Positions 40,763 through 44,315 of a stretch of 44,315 bases of DNA are shown piece after piece; positions within the stretch are counted from its first letter, which is position 1, and each line of letters opens with the position of its first letter. The position numbers and the translations under genes are program-made. The notes beneath the pieces were generated by a model. It did not search any database, was not told where the DNA came from, and saw only the letters and a program-made list of their open reading frames with translations. Origin of the DNA: Comamonas sp. (GTDB lineage: Bacteria; Pseudomonadota; Gammaproteobacteria; Burkholderiales; Burkholderiaceae_C); contig NZ_SPEY01000027.1 in assembly GCF_009360615.1 (NCBI RefSeq), positions 1 through 44,315 of the forward strand, read 5' to 3'.

Positions 40763-43222
40763 ATGTCCCAACACACTACTGTCCAGCCTTCCGCGGCAGA
40801 GCGTGCTGTTGCTGACACCGGTTTCCTGAACTCGTCCCAGATGCACAGCCATCTGCTGGACGATCCGCAAGAATGGAGCTCGTTTGGCCGTCCCGCAGGC
40901 CAGAGTTCCAAGGCTCCAATCTCCGAGAACGCGACCGAATCCCCGGTGTGGGATTCCTTTGTGGTTTTGGAGGGCATGCACTGTGCTGCATGTGCGCTGA
41001 CCATCGAGGAGGCGCTGCGAGCCGTCCCCGGAGTGCAGGCCGCCGAAGTCAGTGCCGCAACGCGTCGAGCCCGCGTCGAATGGCGTCCTGCCCAGGTGCT
41101 TCCATCGCAATGGATGGACGCCATCACGCGTGCCGGCTATCGGGCCCTGCCCGCGCGCGATGCGTTTGCGCGCGAGCTGCGCCAGGCCGAGACGCGCCGT
41201 GCCCTGTGGCGCTGGCTGGTGGCCGGCCTGTGCATGATGCAGGTGATGATGTATGCATGGCCTGCCTACACGGCGCGTCCCGGCGATCTGTCGCTGGAGA
41301 TGGAGACCTTGCTGCGCTGGGCCTCCTGGGTGATTTCTCTGCCCGTGGTGCTGTTTTGCTGCGGCCCCTTCTTCAAGAGCGCGCTCAAGGACATCAGCCA
41401 GCGCCGCGTGAGCATGGATCTGCCCGTGGCCATAGGCATGCTGATCACCTTCGTCATCAGCACGCTGGGCACTTTTGATCCCTCCGGTCCCTTTGGTCAG
41501 GAAGTCTTCTTCGACTCGCTGACCATGTTCGTCTTTTTCCTGCTCACGGGGCGCTGGCTGGAGCTGCGCCTGCGTGACCGCACGGCCGGTGCATTGGAAG
41601 CCGTGATGAACCGGCTGCCGGATTCGGTGCTGCGTCAGCAGCCTGACTCGGGCGAGTTCGAGCGTGTGGCCACACGTCGACTGTGCGCGGGCGATGTGGT
41701 GCGTGTGCTCACGGGCGAGGCTTTTCCCGCAGACGGCCGGATCCTGCGCGGTACCACCCATGCCGATGAGGCTCTTCTGACCGGCGAGTCCACTCCTGTT
41801 CTGCGTGCACAGGGCGATGCAGTCACCGCCGGCAGCTACAACCTGGACAGTGTGGTCGATGTGCGCGTGGACAGCGTGGGGGAGGGCACCCGCTTTGCAC
41901 AGATCGTGAATCTGATGGAAAGCGCTTCGCTGCAAAAGCCCACTCTGGCCCAGCTGGCCGACAGGGTGGCTCGTCCTTTCCTTGTCGTGGTGCTGCTGGC
42001 GGCGCTGGCTGCGGCCATCTGGTGGTGGCCTGTCGACCCGGGCAAGGCCATGATGGTGGCCGTGGCCGTGCTCATCGTCACCTGCCCCTGCGCGCTCTCA
42101 CTGGCCACGCCCGTGGCCATGCTGACGGCGGCTGGCACCCTGGCGCGCAGCGGCGTGCTGGTGCGCAATCTGCAGGGGCTGGAGGCGCTGGCCGCGGTGG
42201 ATACGCTGGTGTTCGACAAGACCGGCACGCTGACGCGCGATGGTCTGGTGCTGCGCGCACTGACTCCCGCTGAAGGTCAAAACACGGATGAGCTGCTGGC
42301 GCTGGCCGCCTTGCTGGCGCGTCAGTCCATGCATCCCGCTTCCAGGGCCCTGGCGCAGGCGGCCGAGGTGGTCGAACTGCCTGCCAGTGCATGGCTGCTG
42401 GACTCCGTCCAGGAAGTTGCCGGCAGCGGCCTCGATGTCTGGGTGCAGGCGCGCAGCAATACCGCTGTGCGCCGCCATCTTCGTCTGGGCTCGGCCGCGC
42501 ATTGCGGCGTGCGCGAGCTGGCACCGCATGAGCCGGGTCAGAGCGTGATGCTGGCGGAGGAATCGCAAGCTGGCTGGCAGCCCCTGGCGCAGTTCCATCT
42601 GAGCGAGGACGTGCGTCCCGAAGCGGCCCAGGTCATTGCCGATCTCGGGCGCCATGGCGTCAGCGTGCAACTGCTCTCGGGAGACCGCTCGGCAGCGGTG
42701 CAGACGGTGGCCGCCAGGCTGGGTATCGAGACTGCGCGGGGGGACTGCCAGCCGCAGGACAAGCTGGCCGCCCTGCAGGCCGCACAGGCGGCAGGCCACA
42801 CCGTCGCCATGGTTGGCGACGGCCTGAATGACGGGCCAGTTTTAGCCGGAGCGCATGTCTCTTTTGCGTTTGGCAATGCAGTGCCGCTGGCACAATCGCG
42901 AGCAGACTTCGTGGTACTGGGAGACAGCCTGGAGTTAGTGCTGCAAAGCCTGTTGCTGGCCCGACGGACCTTGTCCGTGGTGCGCCAGAACCTGAGCTGG
43001 GCAGCAGCCTATAACGCGATCTCTATTCCTCTGGCCCTGATGGGCTGGATGCCTGCCTGGCTGGCAGGGCTCGGCATGGCGCTGAGCTCCTTGCTGGTCG
43101 TCGCCAACGCAGCCCGTCTTGCACGTGCGTTGCCGCTGCAGGTTGCTGATAGCAACGCGTCCGCCTCTGCGCATCTTGCGTCGCGGGGCACCGTCATGCC
43201 ACTGATTCAAGGAGGCCGTTGA
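40763..43222 (+). CDS. ccoI: cbb3 oxidase-associated copper P-type ATPase CcoI
   Basis: An 819-residue P1B-type ATPase that exports copper across the inner membrane for maturation of cbb3-type cytochrome c oxidase. Seen in order: a ~65-residue N-terminal extension, the metal-binding domain with GMHCAACAL (Cys74, Cys77), eight membrane helices, the actuator TGESTPV, the ion-pathway CPC (441-443 in CPCALSLATP), the phosphorylation site DKTGTLT (Asp485), GDGLNDGPVL and a final hydrophobic pair of helices. No ribosome site is visible before the ATG at 40763, and a later ATG at 40841 is an alternative. It overlaps ccoS as TGATG and is divergent from uspA across an FNR box. Confidence 0.93.
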   Translation: MSQHTTVQPSAAERAVADTGFLNSSQMHSHLLDDPQEWSSFGRPAGQSSKAPISENATESPVWDSFVVLEGMHCAACALTIEEALRAVPGVQAAEVSAATRRARVEWRPAQVLPSQWMDAITRAGYRALPARDAFARELRQAETRRALWRWLVAGLCMMQVMMYAWPAYTARPGDLSLEMETLLRWASWVISLPVVLFCCGPFFKSALKDISQRRVSMDLPVAIGMLITFVISTLGTFDPSGPFGQEVFFDSLTMFVFFLLTGRWLELRLRDRTAGALEAVMNRLPDSVLRQQPDSGEFERVATRRLCAGDVVRVLTGEAFPADGRILRGTTHADEALLTGESTPVLRAQGDAVTAGSYNLDSVVDVRVDSVGEGTRFAQIVNLMESASLQKPTLAQLADRVARPFLVVVLLAALAAAIWWWPVDPGKAMMVAVAVLIVTCPCALSLATPVAMLTAAGTLARSGVLVRNLQGLEALAAVDTLVFDKTGTLTRDGLVLRALTPAEGQNTDELLALAALLARQSMHPASRALAQAAEVVELPASAWLLDSVQEVAGSGLDVWVQARSNTAVRRHLRLGSAAHCGVRELAPHEPGQSVMLAEESQAGWQPLAQFHLSEDVRPEAAQVIADLGRHGVSVQLLSGDRSAAVQTVAARLGIETARGDCQPQDKLAALQAAQAAGHTVAMVGDGLNDGPVLAGAHVSFAFGNAVPLAQSRADFVVLGDSLELVLQSLLLARRTLSVVRQNLSWAAAYNAISIPLALMGWMPAWLAGLGMALSSLLVVANAARLARALPLQVADSNASASAHLASRGTVMPLIQGGR

Positions 43223-43359
43223 TGGACATTCTGTATGTGCTGATTCCGCTGTCGGTAGTTCTGGTCATGGCCATTGTGGCCGCCTTGTGGTGGGCCGTTT
43301 ACCGTGGCCAGTTCGAGAGCGTGGAACAGGAAGGCGAGCGCATTCTTCGCGACGATTGA
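43222..43359 (+). CDS. ccoS: cbb3-type oxidase assembly protein CcoS
   Basis: A 45-residue single-span membrane protein: MDILYVLIPLSVVLVMAIVA, then ALWWAVYRGQFESVEQEGERILRDD. The pattern of one transmembrane helix ending in W-A-V-x-x-G-Q-F-x-S/D and a short acidic tail with GERIL is typical of CcoS. It is required for cofactor insertion in the oxidase. GGAGG lies nine bases before the ATG, which overlaps the ccoI stop (TGATG), implying translational coupling. Too short for most automatic calls, but strongly supported by context. Confidence 0.93.
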   Translation: MDILYVLIPLSVVLVMAIVAALWWAVYRGQFESVEQEGERILRDD

Positions 43360-43422
43360 TGTGGCTCAACGAGCCCAATGAGAAACCAGTGAACACTTTG
43401 CAAGAAATCTAAGAGGTGCCCG

Positions 43423-44315
43423 ATGGAAGCAACACATAACAATGCTGTCTATTACGACGACACCGTCGTAAGACAGTTCTCTATCATGGCCGTGGTATGG
43501 GGGGTGGTAGGTATGGCAGTAGGCGTGTTTATCGCGTCACAGCTGGCCTGGCCGGAACTCAACTTCGGCATTCCCTGGCTGAGCTACGGACGTCTGCGTC
43601 CGCTGCATACCAATGCCGTGATCTTTGCCTTTGGTGGCTCGGCCTTGTTCGCCACCAGCTACTACGTGGTGCAACGCACCTGCCAGACCAAGCTGTTCAT
43701 GCCCAAGCTGGCGAGCCTGACCTTCTGGGCCTGGCAACTGGTCATCGTGGCTGCGGCCATCAGCCTGCCTCTGGGATACACCCAGGGCAAGGAATATGCC
43801 GAACTGGAATGGCCCATCGACCTGTTGATCACCGTGACCTGGGTGTCCTATGCCATCGTGTTCTTCGGCACCATCGGCATTCGCAAGGTCAAGCACATCT
43901 ATGTGGCCAACTGGTTCTTCGGTGCCTTTATCCTGGCCGTTGCCTTGCTGCACGTGGTCAACAACGTCTCCATTCCTGCAGGCTGGATGAAGAGCTACTC
44001 GGCCTATGCCGGCGTGCAGGACGCCATGGTCCAGTGGTGGTATGGCCACAACGCCGTGGGCTTCTTCCTGACCGCAGGCTTCCTGGGCATGATGTATTAC
44101 TTCATCCCCAAGCAGGCCGGTCGCCCCGTGTATTCGTACCGCCTGTCGATCGTGCACTTCTGGGCGCTGATCTTCACCTACATGTGGGCCGGTCCTCACC
44201 ACCTTCATTACACCGCGTTGCCCGACTGGGCCCAGTCGCTGGGCATGGTGTTCTCGCTGATCCTGCTGGCTCCCAGCTGGGGCGGCATGATCAACGGCAT
44301 CATGACGCTGTCGGG
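43423..44315 (+). CDS. ccoN: cbb3-type cytochrome c oxidase subunit I, partial (runs off right edge)
   Basis: The first 297 codons of the catalytic haem-copper subunit. Seen: start [20 protein letters not shown], first helix [20 protein letters not shown], then [21 protein letters not shown] with the low-spin haem histidine (LHTNAV), [22 protein letters not shown], and [65 protein letters not shown] in pieces, which carries the copper B histidines (YGHNAV, GPHHLHY). AAGAGG lies eight bases before the ATG. It starts 63 bases after ccoS and is the head of a ccoNOQP operon that should continue to the right. Confidence 0.96.
   Translation, partial: MEATHNNAVYYDDTVVRQFSIMAVVWGVVGMAVGVFIASQLAWPELNFGIPWLSYGRLRPLHTNAVIFAFGGSALFATSYYVVQRTCQTKLFMPKLASLTFWAWQLVIVAAAISLPLGYTQGKEYAELEWPIDLLITVTWVSYAIVFFGTIGIRKVKHIYVANWFFGAFILAVALLHVVNNVSIPAGWMKSYSAYAGVQDAMVQWWYGHNAVGFFLTAGFLGMMYYFIPKQAGRPVYSYRLSIVHFWALIFTYMWAGPHHLHYTALPDWAQSLGMVFSLILLAPSWGGMINGIMTLS

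Noticed and set aside
43537..44208. Minus-strand frame opposite ccoN
   Set aside because: It is the antisense shadow of a clear ccoN coding sequence with its haem and copper ligands.
1..44315. CRISPR arrays, insertion sequences, prophage, integrons, tRNA and rRNA genes
   Set aside because: I saw no regularly spaced direct repeats, transposase or integrase motifs, attachment repeats or tRNA cloverleaf sequences in the window.

Overview
The window is about 44 kb of GC-rich chromosome from a betaproteobacterium of the order Burkholderiales, most likely family Comamonadaceae and close to Comamonas. Three things point there: three Bug-type (TctC-like) periplasmic solute receptors, a TIGR04438-like small Trp-rich protein, and short intergenic repeats with the core TAGCTGCTNGCGCC. 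Genes are tightly packed and use intrinsic terminators. I see no rRNA, tRNA, CRISPR array, insertion sequence or prophage, so this is core chromosome with catabolic modules inserted between housekeeping operons.

Layout. (1) 110-1546, minus: nfeD and an SPFH/stomatin membrane pair, divergent from a PLP-dependent basic amino acid decarboxylase (1686-4181) that ends in a histone-H1-like Lys/Ala tail; then a VanZ-like membrane protein. (2) 4805-8991: HMG-CoA lyase, class III CoA-transferase and Bug receptor as a leftward operon, with a divergent iclR regulator and a clear palindrome between them. (3) sodC lipoprotein and fabI on the minus strand, divergent from yejABEF, a peptide ABC importer (10917-16618). 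(4) A 53-residue basic small protein, then cbpA-cbpM (DnaJ-like co-chaperone and its modulator) and a divergent thioredoxin. (5) 19024-27477: the translation operon rimP-nusA-infB-rbfA-truB-typA behind a strong promoter and a leader hairpin. (6) A LysR regulator divergent from a lipoprotein alkylsulfatase, separated by a perfect inverted repeat. (7) Cytochrome c, small Trp-rich protein, ilvD, a second Bug receptor and lgt. (8) Malonate module: malonyl-CoA decarboxylase, Bug receptor, malonyl-CoA synthetase. (9) uspA divergent from ccoI-ccoS-ccoN, the start of a cbb3 oxidase locus, with an FNR/ANR box between them; ccoN runs off the right edge.

How the parts work together. The two acid-catabolism modules share a logic: a periplasmic Bug receptor, a CoA-activating enzyme and a C-C lyase or decarboxylase that feeds acetyl-CoA. 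The first fits uptake and breakdown of 3-hydroxy-3-methylglutarate or a related dicarboxylate; the second fits malonate. No TctA/TctB membrane partner is encoded here, so the receptors must rely on permeases elsewhere. The right end is a low-oxygen respiration locus. The translation operon is canonical except that typA is translationally coupled to truB. The least explained items are the decarboxylase tail, the 53-residue protein, the structured leaders before the decarboxylase and rimP, and the dispersed intergenic repeats. All calls come from reading the sequence; no database search was run.
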